Notes: a model not told the origin generated them from the sequence alone. DNA of 37,583 nt from Rhodopirellula sp. (GCA_002690925.1 NZGD01000128.1:1-37583); one strand, 5' to 3'; shown: positions 1 to 9,731, counted from the stretch's first letter. Program-made: numbers and translations.

Positions 1-475
1 CAGATGAAAATCGCTTGCATGTATGAATCGGAACGACTCGCCTGGCATTGGTTCCCTCCCTGCGGTCCTATTGCCGAACACCTGTCTCCGCTCAAGTCTT
101 TCGTGACTTGTTCTATGCGTTTGATACGCTGATCAATCGATTTCGATGGACTTCACTTCGTGTGAATCCCCATCGAACAAGCCGCTTCCCCGGCTACATA
201 GCCCCGAGAGTTTAGTAAATTTTAGGATTTCAGGCCAAGTCAGATTTTTTGACCGGAAAAAGCAACCAAATTCGCTTCTTGCTTTTTTGCTATCAACTAA
301 GAAGGATTTGGGTGTTGAACGTCGCTTCATTCGCTGAGCGACGGCCCACGAGTTTCTTGCAATGGTCGTTTGCCCGAGAACGCTCGTGCGAGCGCAGAGA
401 TCCCGAGTGGTGGCGTGCTCAGTCACTACGATTGAAAAATTCACTGCCGAAACGAGTCAGAAGCATTGCAAACGC
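1..475. other. Intergenic region, no supported gene
   Basis: I see no convincing gene here. Short open frames exist on both strands, but none has a Shine-Dalgarno sequence, a recognisable motif or planctomycete-like composition. The region lies downstream of the minus-strand symporter gene. A short dyad (CGCTCG-TG-CGAGCG, 381-394) is present, but its two-base centre and lack of a T tract make it a poor terminator. A gene extending in from the left of the window cannot be excluded, but nothing supports one. Confidence 0.6.
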
Positions 476-2428
476 TTACCCAATTGCCTTGCTCGCATTC
501 TCATCCTGTTTGTTGCCGCAATACAGAGAGACGACAATCAAAGTAATGAAAGCAAGTGGAATCGTGATGATTCCTGGCTGGCTGAACGGTGCAATCGCGT
601 CATTGGGATCCAGCCCGTAGACCGATTTGTAGGTGTCTGCAGATAGCAGGATCCATCCGAGCGAACTGATCATTCCCACCAACACACTGGCGATGATGCC
701 TTCCTTGGTTGTCTTTTTCCAGAAAAGGAGCATGACTAGGGCAGGCAGGTTTGCGCTGGCGGCAACGCTAAATGCCCATCCGACCAGGTAGCCTACGTTG
801 AGTTCTTTAAAGAGCACACCCAGAATGATCGCGATTCCACCGACAATGACGGCCGCAATTTTTGCGACTTTGACTTGAGCTTCTCCGGATAGTTTGATGC
901 CCATGACACCGATTAGCAGGTCGTGTGCAACAGCGCCACTGCTGGCGAGGATCAAACCACTGACAGTACCCAAGACGGTCGTGAAGGCAATTGCAGAGAT
1001 CACGGCGAAGAGCCAAGGGCGAATGCTTCTTGCTAGTAGGGGGGCGGACATGTTGGTGTCTGTCAGATCGAGCGCACCGCTGGTCATCGCTCCTAATCCG
1101 AGATAAAGCGTCAGGACGTAAAAGAAGCCGATCGTGGCGATTCCCACAATCGTACTCTTGCGTGCAGCTGAACCATCTTTGACGGTGTAGTAGCGAATCA
1201 GGATATGAGGCAGCGAGGCAGTTCCACAGAACAATGCGAGCATCAACGAAAGAAAGTTCAGCCGGTCACCAAAACTATCGCCGCGGATGCCGGCAAATTT
1301 TGGATGTTCGCCGGGACGCAAGACACGTTTGCCTGCGGTTGGTTTTTGGTAGTAAACCGTTGTCTTGGGACCTTCCGGGTTCGTGATTGTGGTGTTCCCC
1401 CACAGGACGACTTCACTGTCTCCAAGCGTCGTGAAAAAAGAAATTGGTCCCAGAGGACCTGTCGAGGTTTTTCCTCCCGGAAGCTTGGAAAGATGTCCGA
1501 TCGGTTGCAATTCCCGTTCTTTGACGCCACGACCGTTGGGGGCGCCATCAATCAGTTTGGATTTTCCTGAACCGGTGACCGACTGTGCTTGTCTCAGTAG
1601 CTTTTCATCCGAGCCGGGGATGTCATCGATATGGAAAATGTCATATCCAGCCCTGTCATCCTTGGGCACGAATCTTATGAATTCCTGTTTCTTGTTGGCA
1701 GAACTCAACCAGCCGCCTGTGGGGGGGATCACCTTTCGGCCCGCGATTGTGTCTTGCTTCAGGGCTTGTTCGCTCAGTGGCCCAATGGTTTCGAAACTGC
1801 TTGTGTCGGTTGTCAGGCCTTTTTGCAACAACATGACCACCAGAACCGTGCTAAAGATGACAAGCAGTGACCCTTTGAGAAACTGGACCCAAGTCGTTGA
1901 GACCATGCCCGCAGTGACCACAATCATGATGACCACAACACCGACCATCACTACACCGACCCAATGGGGGAGGCCCAGAAGTGGCTGAATTAGTGAACCT
2001 GCACCCACCATCTGTGGAATCAGATAAAAGATGCTGACAACGAGTGTGCTGATGCCTGCAGCACCCTTGATGCCCCGTGAATTGAATTTTGCATCCAGAG
2101 CGTCTGCGAATGTGAATTTACCGAGTCGCTTCATGGGTTCCGCGATCACAAACAAAGCAACAATCCAGCCGGCCAGGAAGCCGATGGAGTACAGAAATCC
2201 ATCGTAACCATACGCCGCAATCATCCCGCAAATGCCGAGGAATGATGCCGCAGAGAGGTAGTCACCAGCAAAGGCGACACCATTGACAGCCCACGGAATC
2301 TGACCGTGCGCTGCAAAATACCCTTCGGATGATTTTGCTTTGCGGCCGAGATAGAAACTCAGCCCGACGGTACCAAACACGAAGCCCAGAAAAATGAAAA
2401 TAGCCAGCGGGGCGGGATCGTAAATCAT
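476..2428 (-). CDS. actP: ActP-like cation/acetate symporter (sodium:solute symporter family)
   Basis: This is an inner-membrane symporter of the sodium:solute symporter family that would import acetate or another short monocarboxylate with a cation. The N-terminal half (about residues 5-205) holds hydrophobic helices and the ActP-type segment FAGDYLSAASFLG near residues 53-65. The second half resumes near residue 390 with GTASLPHILIRYYTV, which closely matches the ActP core. E. coli ActP has about 549 residues and this protein has 650. The difference is a polar insert at about residues 206-385 between two helices. The ATG start overlaps the stop of the upstream DUF485 gene by 4 bases (ATGA), which indicates translational coupling, as in the yjcH-actP arrangement. 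The substrate is inferred from the family. The insert could alter transport or add a sensing or contact surface. Confidence 0.85.
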   Translation of the reverse strand: MIYDPAPLAIFIFLGFVFGTVGLSFYLGRKAKSSEGYFAAHGQIPWAVNGVAFAGDYLSAASFLGICGMIAAYGYDGFLYSIGFLAGWIVALFVIAEPMKRLGKFTFADALDAKFNSRGIKGAAGISTLVVSIFYLIPQMVGAGSLIQPLLGLPHWVGVVMVGVVVIMIVVTAGMVSTTWVQFLKGSLLVIFSTVLVVMLLQKGLTTDTSSFETIGPLSEQALKQDTIAGRKVIPPTGGWLSSANKKQEFIRFVPKDDRAGYDIFHIDDIPGSDEKLLRQAQSVTGSGKSKLIDGAPNGRGVKERELQPIGHLSKLPGGKTSTGPLGPISFFTTLGDSEVVLWGNTTITNPEGPKTTVYYQKPTAGKRVLRPGEHPKFAGIRGDSFGDRLNFLSLMLALFCGTASLPHILIRYYTVKDGSAARKSTIVGIATIGFFYVLTLYLGLGAMTSGALDLTDTNMSAPLLARSIRPWLFAVISAIAFTTVLGTVSGLILASSGAVAHDLLIGVMGIKLSGEAQVKVAKIAAVIVGGIAIILGVLFKELNVGYLVGWAFSVAASANLPALVMLLFWKKTTKEGIIASVLVGMISSLGWILLSADTYKSVYGLDPNDAIAPFSQPGIITIPLAFITLIVVSLYCGNKQDENASKAIG

Positions 2429-2718
2429 TTGGAATCTCCCTGTGCTGCAGCTGCTTCACCTGACGCGATATCTTCAGCAGGGTCTCTGCGGCACAGCAGG
2501 CCGTAAATCAGGGCCAGCACGAGAGCGAATGCAATTAGCCCAAAGCCGTAGACGATTGCCAAGTTAAGTCCTGCTAGAACGATGGTTTCCATCTTGTCCG
2601 CAGCGAAAGCATTGATCAGTACGAATCCGGTGTACAAAGTCAGGTACACTAAAAATAAAAGTAGGCCCAGCCTGGTATTGAACCGGCGTTGCGGGGAGGG
2701 TGAGTCTGAAGTGTTCAT
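2425..2718 (-). CDS. DUF485 small membrane protein, partner of ActP
   Basis: This is a 97-residue protein with two hydrophobic helices (LLLFLVYLTLYTGFVLI and IVYGFGLIAFALVLALIYGLL) and charged termini, the layout of the DUF485 family (E. coli YjcH). Members are usually encoded immediately upstream of ActP-type symporters, as here. Their role is unproven, and an accessory function in symporter assembly or activity is the usual guess. I chose the ATG at 2718 because it gives the normal family length. An in-frame TTG at 2760 would add 14 residues with no homology value. The stop overlaps the symporter ATG by 4 bases, so both come from one transcript. Confidence 0.75.
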   Translation of the reverse strand: MNTSDSPSPQRRFNTRLGLLLFLVYLTLYTGFVLINAFAADKMETIVLAGLNLAIVYGFGLIAFALVLALIYGLLCRRDPAEDIASGEAAAAQGDSK

Positions 2719-3229
2719 GAACCAACAGCAACTTGTCTGAGAGAGAGGTGCTAGCGTCAAAACAACGCTTTGAGGGTGACTGGGACGCCAATTTATAAAC
2801 CACTCAACATGCCGTCGCGAGTGTTCAATACGTTGACAGCTGTCATTTTACAGAATCCGTTCAGTGAACAGCATCTTGAGCTTCGGGGGTGGGAATCGGG
2901 TAAAGCGAGGATGATCACGAAAATAATTGGCTCTTGAACTCCAACTTATCCACAGACATCAACCGCTCAGCACGAGGTTGCCGCTGGTATAGCACTGACA
3001 GATGGGCATAATGAAGGCCCCGCCTTGAGTGTGCATCGGGTGTCTGATTTTCGCACCTCTCGAATACTCGAGTTGCCCGCCGCGAGGTTTTGATGCCGGC
3101 ACTCATCAGCAGGGCAGGAAAATTGACCACACTACTGCGGTCAGAGCTGATTCACATGATCAAACGACTGAACGTTCCGCTGCCGAAAGCAACGCGACCC
3201 CTCATTCTCATCCAAGCTGAGAGACAAAA
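2719..3229. other. Divergent intergenic region
   Basis: This region separates the minus-strand DUF485-actP pair from the plus-strand glycosyltransferase pair, so it should hold promoters for both. A TATAAA on the minus strand near 2793-2798 could be a -10 element, but I see no good -35 beside it. A TTGACA at about 2833-2838 on the plus strand has no matching -10. I see no gene. Short open frames here lack any family signature. Confidence 0.5.
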
Positions 3230-4252
3230 GTGCAACAGCGAGCCCGTCAAGTGTCGTTCATCATCCCAACGCTCAACGAGTTTGAGTCGATTGAAGAATT
3301 GCACTCCCGCATTCTGAGCGTCTGCAAAGAGTATCAGATTCAAGCCCAAATCGTGTTTGTGGATGACGGGTCAACCGATAGCACATGGACAGTCATGCAG
3401 GAACTGGTCCAGACCCATGTGGGCACAGAAGCGATCCGCTTTCGTCGTAATTTCGGAAAGGCAGCCGCGCTTTCCGCTGGTGCTGAGGTTTGTACAGGTG
3501 AAATCGTGATCACGATGGATGCCGACTTGCAGGATGACCCGCAGGAGATTCCGCGTTTTCTTGAAAAATTGGAGGAAGGTTTTGATGTGGTCAGTGGCTG
3601 GAAGCAGGTGCGACATGATCCCTTGCACAAGGTTTTACCCAGCCGTGTGTTCAACTGGCTGGTCAGCAGACTTACCGGCGTAAAACTGCATGATCACAAC
3701 TGTGGTTTCAAAGCCTACCGTCGGGAAGTTTTTGACGAGGTCGAACTGTATGGCGAACGCCACCGTTTCATTCCCGTTTTAGCTGCTGCTCGAGGTTTTA
3801 AACCCAGTGAGATTGTTGTCGAACATCACGCTCGGCGATTTGGTCATTCGAAGTACGGCTTCTCAAGAATGATCAAGGGCTTTCTGGATCTGATGACCAT
3901 TTATCTCTTGACCGGGTTCTCAAGCCGCCCACTACATCTCATCGGAGTGGGAGGAATGCTGTTTTTCACCGCAGGTGGGGTCGGTATTTTGTCACTATCA
4001 CTGTGGTGGGTTCTCTCGCGATTGATCGATAGCTTTGATCCCGTGCACCTCCATGAAAAAGCAATTTTTTACTACTGCATCGTCGCACTTTTGCTTGGGG
4101 CGCAGTTCGTGCTTGCAGGTCTGTTAGCAGAATTGACTGTTGCGCGAACGCATAAAGCACACGAGACGTTTAGCATTGCAGAGCATTCTGCCGGAATACG
4201 CGACGACGCGAACAGTCAGGCCGGTGATGATCCGCAGGGGAAAGATTCATGA
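3230..4252 (+). CDS. GT2 glycosyltransferase, polyprenyl-phosphate sugar synthase type
   Basis: This is a GT-A fold family 2 glycosyltransferase of the DPM1/GtrB/ArnC type, which moves a sugar from a nucleotide donor to a polyprenyl phosphate at the inner membrane. The sequence opens with SFIIPTLNE (about 9-17), followed by the nucleotide-binding VDDGSTDST (about 44-52) and the metal-binding DADLQDDP (about 97-104). A HDHNCGFKAYR segment (about 154-164) and a RRFGHSKYG segment near residue 203 are typical of the polyprenyl-phosphate subgroup. Two hydrophobic helices near residues 237-262 and 278-305 anchor the C-terminus. The start is GTG: an in-frame stop lies 12 bases upstream, and the only other nearby candidate is a GTG seven codons in. 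The stop overlaps the next ATG by 4 bases, so the two genes are coupled. The sugar and acceptor are unknown. Confidence 0.85.
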   Translation: MQQRARQVSFIIPTLNEFESIEELHSRILSVCKEYQIQAQIVFVDDGSTDSTWTVMQELVQTHVGTEAIRFRRNFGKAAALSAGAEVCTGEIVITMDADLQDDPQEIPRFLEKLEEGFDVVSGWKQVRHDPLHKVLPSRVFNWLVSRLTGVKLHDHNCGFKAYRREVFDEVELYGERHRFIPVLAAARGFKPSEIVVEHHARRFGHSKYGFSRMIKGFLDLMTIYLLTGFSSRPLHLIGVGGMLFFTAGGVGILSLSLWWVLSRLIDSFDPVHLHEKAIFYYCIVALLLGAQFVLAGLLAELTVARTHKAHETFSIAEHSAGIRDDANSQAGDDPQGKDS

Positions 4253-5931
4253 CCGAGCAAGCCGCGTGTGACGTAAAAGCAAGACGCTCTGCCTACCTGG
4301 TGTTTGCTTTGATAGCGCTGGCCTTGACTGCCGGACGCATCTCCGTTGTTACAGGTCGTGACGGAACAACAGCATTTCTGAGTGCAAATGATCGAAGTCG
4401 GTGGTGTACCGTTGCGTCACTCGTGGAGCATGGGACTTATGCAATCGACTCACAGATTCAAATCGCAGACCCGGTTCGTCGCCACATTTATCCGTGGCAG
4501 ACAATCGATAAAGTGCGGCACTTGGGAGCTGATGACAAGCAGCACTATTACAGCAGTAAACCACCGCTGTTTCCCACTGCAGTCGCCGGCATTTACAAAG
4601 TTGTCAATCTTGTCACGGGTATGACTTTGACAGATCAGCCGATTTACCTGACAAGAATTCTGCTAACGCTCGTCAACCTGCCTCTTTTGGCTCTCTTCTT
4701 TTTTGCCACCATGGGGTGTATCGAACGAATTGGGAAAAATGACTGGTCCAAACGAATGGCTGCTTTGGGATGCTGCTTCGGGACGATGCTGCTGCCGTTT
4801 GCCATCTCTTTGAATAATCACTTGCCAGCTGCTACCGCCACGGCAGTGGTGGCTTGGATTTATCTGGTGACTGTTGGTGGAATTGGCACCTTGAATGCCG
4901 AGGCAAATGCTTCTGGGGGCGCGAAAACAGGAACGCCGAAAGATATGGATTTCACTGGCAGTGATTCACAGAAGCGTTCGCAGTTGTTGTATCTGTTGGC
5001 TGGTGCTGGGGCTGCGTTCGCGGCAGCCAATGAACTGCCTGCGTTTTCGATGCTGGTGTTTTGGTTTGGGTTATTTGCTTGGGCCAATCGTGCATCCGTC
5101 TTGCCTTTCGTGGCAGGGGTGGTGGTCGTTGCTCTAGGCTTCTTTGGCACGAATTGGCTAGCGCACCAAAGTCTGCGTCCTCCGTATGCCCATCGGGGAA
5201 ATGGTCCGACGATTGCCGTGCTCGATGCGTCGGATACTGACTCCACTGAACCTGACGAAGCGATCGTGAGAGAGATTCGAACGTGTTTGAGTGAGGCGGG
5301 CTTGATTGCCAGCAACGATGCACTTCAGGTCAGTGAATCCGATGAGGCAGCACGCTGGATTGTAAGGAGTGACGAGCGTCAGTTTGCCTTGCTTTTGGCA
5401 GGTAATCGATGGTCGGTTGCAAGGTGGGATGATTGGTATGAGTATCCCAACACCTACTGGAAAGATGGAGCACGTCGTGGCGTTGACAAGGGTGAATCCT
5501 CCAAACTTGTCTATCTCGCCCAGATGACCTTTGGCCATCACGGGCTGTTTTCGTTGACGCCCTTGTGGTTGTTGGTGCCCGTAGGGCTCTTGGTAGGGAT
5601 GGTGCGTGGTTCTTCTGAGTCCAGGCGTTTGATGCTAGCGATCTCAGTTGCCTCAATTGTTTGCTTCTTATTTTATCTGAATCGTCCATTGATCGACCGT
5701 AATTACGGTGGCGTCAGCATTTGTTTTCGGTGGCTGTTGTGGTTCGCGCCCTTGTGGTTGCTTGTTGCCACCCCGGTCATGGCCTGGTTTGAGACGACAG
5801 CTGCCCGTCGTGGAACGCTCTATGCAATGCTTGCATTAAGTGTTTTTTCGATGTCCGCTTCGCTGGAAAGTCCATGGCAATCGCCGTGGCTCTACCGTTT
5901 TTGGCAGTTTTTGGGCTGGCTGGGGACCTGA
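4249..5931 (+). CDS. Polytopic membrane protein, putative GT-C glycosyltransferase
   Basis: This 560-residue protein has roughly ten hydrophobic helices, beginning at about residues 14-32, and a large polar loop at about residues 305-425. The first loop carries an acidic segment NDRSRW (47-52) after the first helix, the position where GT-C enzymes such as GT39/ArnT relatives keep their catalytic acidic residues. I recognise the overall pattern from planctomycete proteins annotated as glycosyltransferase family 39, but the match is by pattern only. It overlaps the upstream GT2 gene by 4 bases. GT2 enzymes of that type make polyprenyl-phosphate sugars, and GT-C enzymes use them outside the membrane, so the pair could form a two-step pathway that glycosylates an envelope lipid, glycan or protein. 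It could also be a non-catalytic membrane protein. Confidence 0.6.
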   Translation: MTEQAACDVKARRSAYLVFALIALALTAGRISVVTGRDGTTAFLSANDRSRWCTVASLVEHGTYAIDSQIQIADPVRRHIYPWQTIDKVRHLGADDKQHYYSSKPPLFPTAVAGIYKVVNLVTGMTLTDQPIYLTRILLTLVNLPLLALFFFATMGCIERIGKNDWSKRMAALGCCFGTMLLPFAISLNNHLPAATATAVVAWIYLVTVGGIGTLNAEANASGGAKTGTPKDMDFTGSDSQKRSQLLYLLAGAGAAFAAANELPAFSMLVFWFGLFAWANRASVLPFVAGVVVVALGFFGTNWLAHQSLRPPYAHRGNGPTIAVLDASDTDSTEPDEAIVREIRTCLSEAGLIASNDALQVSESDEAARWIVRSDERQFALLLAGNRWSVARWDDWYEYPNTYWKDGARRGVDKGESSKLVYLAQMTFGHHGLFSLTPLWLLVPVGLLVGMVRGSSESRRLMLAISVASIVCFLFYLNRPLIDRNYGGVSICFRWLLWFAPLWLLVATPVMAWFETTAARRGTLYAMLALSVFSMSASLESPWQSPWLYRFWQFLGWLGT

Positions 5932-6000
5932 AGACAGGACTATTATCCGGCCGCGACGTGATGGAACGCTCGCGATAACTGAACGCTCTAAGGTTCGGGT

Positions 6001-9000
6001 TTGAATGGCACTAAGGATGCGCCGATTTCCGCTAAGCCGAGACTTCTCTCGCGGCTGTTAAGTGCTGCGCTCGTATGCATGGCCGTCGTTTTTGTGGTTT
6101 ACACACTGACGCCACAAACTGTCGGTGAGACTGCTCGCCGACATGTGTTAAAAGTCTTTCAGGAGCACTACCCTGCACACGTGGTTTCGCTTCGCCGGGG
6201 ATACTTTGACAAGAACATCGGTTTCGTTTTCGAAGATTTACGCATTGTTGATCCGTTAGCGGTTATCGACGGCGGGCAACATAGCGAATTGGTGCGCATC
6301 GAGCGTTTGACAGTTGAGGCCGATCTGGATACCGGCAAGCTTGGTTCCGGAGGTTTACCGCTCAACACGCATCGCGTTTTGTTGGATGGAGTTCATGTCA
6401 ACACACGGTTGCTGCAGGATGGTACTCCATCGATTAGCGAATTGTTGCCGATGCCGGAATTTGGTCCGGTCACACCACGGATGGAAATCCGTCGTTTACG
6501 AGTGCATCTGGTCGATCGTGATTCAAAAAGCCGACCGATGATTGCAACCTTTCCTGAGGTTCTGTTTGTTCGCACGCCAAATGGCGAGGGCAGGACAGAC
6601 GACGCGATCACATTTCGTGGATCGACCGACTTTGCAAATTCGTTGGTTCTTCAGGTAAATACGTCAAGCCGCGGTGTAGATGTGCGGGGAGTAGTCAAAG
6701 GCGCTTATTTGAGTCGTGACCTGTTTGATCGTTTGCCACCGCAATGGCGTAAGCAAGTCAGAGAAGTCCGTGATCTTCAGTGTATCGGCGATACAAGCTT
6801 TGCTGTCCACAGGTCGTCGACTGGAAAGCTGGACTACAAATTGACAACGACGATTCATGAAGGCCGTTTTTCTCATCAGGCAATTCCACAACCAATTTCA
6901 CAGCTGCGTGGGATTGTAATATGTGATCCAAATGGTGTTTCCATTCAAACTTCTCAGTTTATGTTTGGCGATTCTTTGGTGCGGACGAGCGGCCGAATCC
7001 ATGGTCACGGGTGGCCGTGCAATGCAGATCTACAGATCAATGCAGGCAATATCATGCTTGACGAGCGTCTGGCTGCTGCCTTGCCTGCCAAAATGCAAGC
7101 CAACTGGCATAAGTTTTCACCTTACGGGCGAGTAGATATTGAGGGCAAACTGCTGCACGAGGGTTTGCAGTGGAAGCTCGATGGTCACGTCACTTGCAAA
7201 GGGGTGGATGTCCAATATGATCGCTTTCCCTATCCAGTCGAAAATCTGTTTGGGAAAGTTGAAGTTCGTGATGGTATGGCGGTGGCGGAAAGACTGGGGG
7301 GTACCATCGGATCGAACCAGATGCAGTGCGCTTTTCGAATTCCGGTCAAGCCGGGGGTCACACTTGAGAAGGCCTTTGCGATCACAACTGACGGTCCGAT
7401 TCCCATTGATGCCACCCTGTTGAAGTCGATGTCGCCACGGGACGGCCCCACGTCCAAGTTGGAAGCATTCACGCGATCGCTGAGGCCTCGTGGTAGCCTG
7501 CATCTGGTAACAGCATTGTTAACAACCGATGCGAATGGTCGGTCCTCTCGCAAAATTGATTTGCGAGTGAGCGATGGGTACATTCGATATGAAAAGTTTC
7601 GTTACCCGTTGTACAAAGTGACGGGAAAGCTACAGGTCGAAGACGATGTGGTGAAATTGGATGACCTTAGCGGGGTGAGTGCCAATGGGCATGATGTAGT
7701 TTGCCGCGGCTCTTATCGGATTGCAGGAAAATCGCAGCAACCTGGGGGCACCATCAACACCGCAGTGGGGAAGCCGGCAACGGCAATGCCCTCTCATTTG
7801 AAGCTGAAGTTCGATGCGACCAATGTGTTGATGGATGACTCGCTTCGTAACTCGTTACCCGAAGACGCACGAAGAATCTGGGATTCGATTTCTCCTACAG
7901 GTAGTCTTGACCAACTGACAGTCAATCTTGAGCAGCATGGATCCGGTGGCAAGCTTCATCTGCAGCTGGGCGCTAAACAATTTGAAACTGATCTGGTGAC
8001 CAGTCGTACTCTGAGCTTGCGTCCCAGTTCATTACCCTACCGAATTGACGTGACGGCTGGATCCGTCTTTTACGATGGCTCGACAGTCAAACTGATTTCG
8101 TTGAAAGGTCGACATGATGCATCGATGTTGTCTGCCAACGGGATTTGCCGCCAAAACGCACAGGGCAGATGGGAGTTAACGTTGAATCTGCATACGGGCA
8201 GTCGGTTATTACCCGATGTGGAGCTCATTGCTGCCATGCCAGCGCAGATGCGTGAAGGAATGAAGGCATTGCAGTTGCGTGGGCCGATTGGGGTTTCCGG
8301 GGCAACGCGGATTGCACTACCCGACGCGATGCACATGAACCCTGAGTTGGACTGGGACATTGCATTACAATTGGAGGGCAACCGGATTGCCGAAGTGGGC
8401 CCTGTGCATTCGATGCGGGGTAGTGTCAGAGTGACCGGTAGGCAAGATGACCGTGGGATCTTTGCGAATGGAAATATTCAGATCGATTCCATGCATGTTT
8501 ATGATCTCCAGTTGACAAACATTCAAGGTCCTTTTTCAGTTGCCAATACGATGTTGTATCTGGGGAGTCCTGCTCGTGAAACAAAATCGATGGATACTGT
8601 TGCTGCGGGGAATTCGAAGAAGTCCGAGTTGCAAGATAATAAGCTTCACGGAAATCTGTTTGGCGGCACGCTCGAGATGGATGGCAAAGTACAGTTGTCA
8701 ACTGGTGACTTTGATGTGATCGTCAGTCTCGACGATGCGATGGTGCCGAATATCCTCGCGGACTTTGGTCAAAACGGGAATGACATGTCTGGAAGGCTAC
8801 GGGGACGTACGCGGCTGTTTGGCAAGCTTGGCAATGTCAGCATGTTACGTGGCGAGGGCTGGTCGTTGGTGCGCGATGCAACTTTGTATAAGCTGCCACT
8901 GATGGATCAAGTGATGGAGTTGCTCAGGATCAAGAAGCCGGACGAACAAGACTATTCAGCATTGACGGATGCTGAACTTCACTTCGAGCTTTTTGGAGAA

Positions 9001-9327
9001 ACCATCACCTTTGACAAAATAAATGTTTCTGGTGAGCTGATAGCATTAAAAGGCTACGGAAAACTCGACAATCGCCAAGAGCTTGACGTAAGCTTTCAAA
9101 CGCAGGTGAACCCTCGGAATACCCTGATGGGACTTCTGACGTTGGGTGAGGAATACACCTTGTGGACCATCGATGTCCGCGGTCCATTGCACGCGCTGAC
9201 CTATCAGAGGCGAGCTCTTGAAGGTGTTGAGGAGACCCTCGAAATGATTTTCCCCGCCATCTCGGATGACTCACAAGAAATTGCAAGAGAGCCGAAAACT
9301 GGCTTGGGAAACTGGCTGCCGTTTTAA
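6001..9327 (+). CDS. Large AsmA-like envelope protein
   Basis: This is an 1108-residue protein with a short cytoplasmic N-terminus, one helix (about 18-36) and a very long extracytoplasmic part made of repeated beta-rich segments. The final 200 or so residues (GRLRGRTRLFGKLGNV onward, then LWTIDVRGPLHAL near the end) resemble the C-terminal domain of the AsmA/TamB/YhdP superfamily. Those proteins are thought to bridge inner and outer membranes and move phospholipids along a hydrophobic groove, so lipid transport or outer-membrane maintenance is the inferred role. The start is TTG at 6001. An in-frame TAA at 5989 leaves no earlier choice, and TAAGG lies a suitable distance upstream. It follows the glycosyltransferase pair by 69 bases and may share their transcript. 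The TTATYQRRAL-like tail is not diagnostic. Confidence 0.7.
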   Translation: MNGTKDAPISAKPRLLSRLLSAALVCMAVVFVVYTLTPQTVGETARRHVLKVFQEHYPAHVVSLRRGYFDKNIGFVFEDLRIVDPLAVIDGGQHSELVRIERLTVEADLDTGKLGSGGLPLNTHRVLLDGVHVNTRLLQDGTPSISELLPMPEFGPVTPRMEIRRLRVHLVDRDSKSRPMIATFPEVLFVRTPNGEGRTDDAITFRGSTDFANSLVLQVNTSSRGVDVRGVVKGAYLSRDLFDRLPPQWRKQVREVRDLQCIGDTSFAVHRSSTGKLDYKLTTTIHEGRFSHQAIPQPISQLRGIVICDPNGVSIQTSQFMFGDSLVRTSGRIHGHGWPCNADLQINAGNIMLDERLAAALPAKMQANWHKFSPYGRVDIEGKLLHEGLQWKLDGHVTCKGVDVQYDRFPYPVENLFGKVEVRDGMAVAERLGGTIGSNQMQCAFRIPVKPGVTLEKAFAITTDGPIPIDATLLKSMSPRDGPTSKLEAFTRSLRPRGSLHLVTALLTTDANGRSSRKIDLRVSDGYIRYEKFRYPLYKVTGKLQVEDDVVKLDDLSGVSANGHDVVCRGSYRIAGKSQQPGGTINTAVGKPATAMPSHLKLKFDATNVLMDDSLRNSLPEDARRIWDSISPTGSLDQLTVNLEQHGSGGKLHLQLGAKQFETDLVTSRTLSLRPSSLPYRIDVTAGSVFYDGSTVKLISLKGRHDASMLSANGICRQNAQGRWELTLNLHTGSRLLPDVELIAAMPAQMREGMKALQLRGPIGVSGATRIALPDAMHMNPELDWDIALQLEGNRIAEVGPVHSMRGSVRVTGRQDDRGIFANGNIQIDSMHVYDLQLTNIQGPFSVANTMLYLGSPARETKSMDTVAAGNSKKSELQDNKLHGNLFGGTLEMDGKVQLSTGDFDVIVSLDDAMVPNILADFGQNGNDMSGRLRGRTRLFGKLGNVSMLRGEGWSLVRDATLYKLPLMDQVMELLRIKKPDEQDYSALTDAELHFELFGETITFDKINVSGELIALKGYGKLDNRQELDVSFQTQVNPRNTLMGLLTLGEEYTLWTIDVRGPLHALTYQRRALEGVEETLEMIFPAISDDSQEIAREPKTGLGNWLPF

Positions 9328-9365
9328 ATATTTGACCAAGGCTTTCAAAACAGAAGGACAAGTCA

Positions 9366-9731
9366 ATGAACATCAATCCGAGTGCTGCCGCAGCCTCGAT
9401 TGCCGGGACCGGTCGTGCCGCGGCACGTGGGGGTGAAGCTGATTCGCAAGCCGTTGAATCAACACGGCAGCAAACCACCGCAGATAAACCTGGGGGGAAG
9501 TCGGCTGATTCAAACGCGATTGATGCTGGTGGTCAGACAGGAGATCGTCACGGGAATGGACGCCAAATGCTCGACCAGTTTGCACGTCATGATGATCGTG
9601 ATGAACCCCAGTCAGAGGAAGGTGAGGCTGATCTCGAGGCTCCATCTGGCAATGATGGTCAGTGGATTTCTCCCCCCGCTAACGGAGACGTTCGAATGGA
9701 CCTTGGCGGAAATCTCGATCTTGAGGGATGA
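9366..9731 (+). CDS. Small acidic planctomycete protein of unknown function
   Basis: This 121-residue protein is rich in Gly, Asp, Glu, Ala and Gln, lacks hydrophobic segments and is probably disordered. It begins MNINPSAAAASIAGT and contains a TGDRHGNGRQML segment (about residues 58-69) and a C-terminal GNLDLEG. I recognise this layout (Ala/Ser N-terminus, central GDRDADGR-like motif, terminal LDL-G) from small hypothetical proteins widespread in planctomycetes, though no function is known to me. AAGGA sits just upstream of the ATG at good spacing. It lies 38 bases after the AsmA-like gene and is probably cotranscribed. I find no evidence for a catalytic role. Confidence 0.6.
   Translation: MNINPSAAAASIAGTGRAAARGGEADSQAVESTRQQTTADKPGGKSADSNAIDAGGQTGDRHGNGRQMLDQFARHDDRDEPQSEEGEADLEAPSGNDGQWISPPANGDVRMDLGGNLDLEG

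Noticed and set aside
381..394. CGCTCG-TG-CGAGCG dyad downstream of the symporter gene
   Set aside because: The centre is two bases, too short for a hairpin loop of that stem, and no T tract follows.
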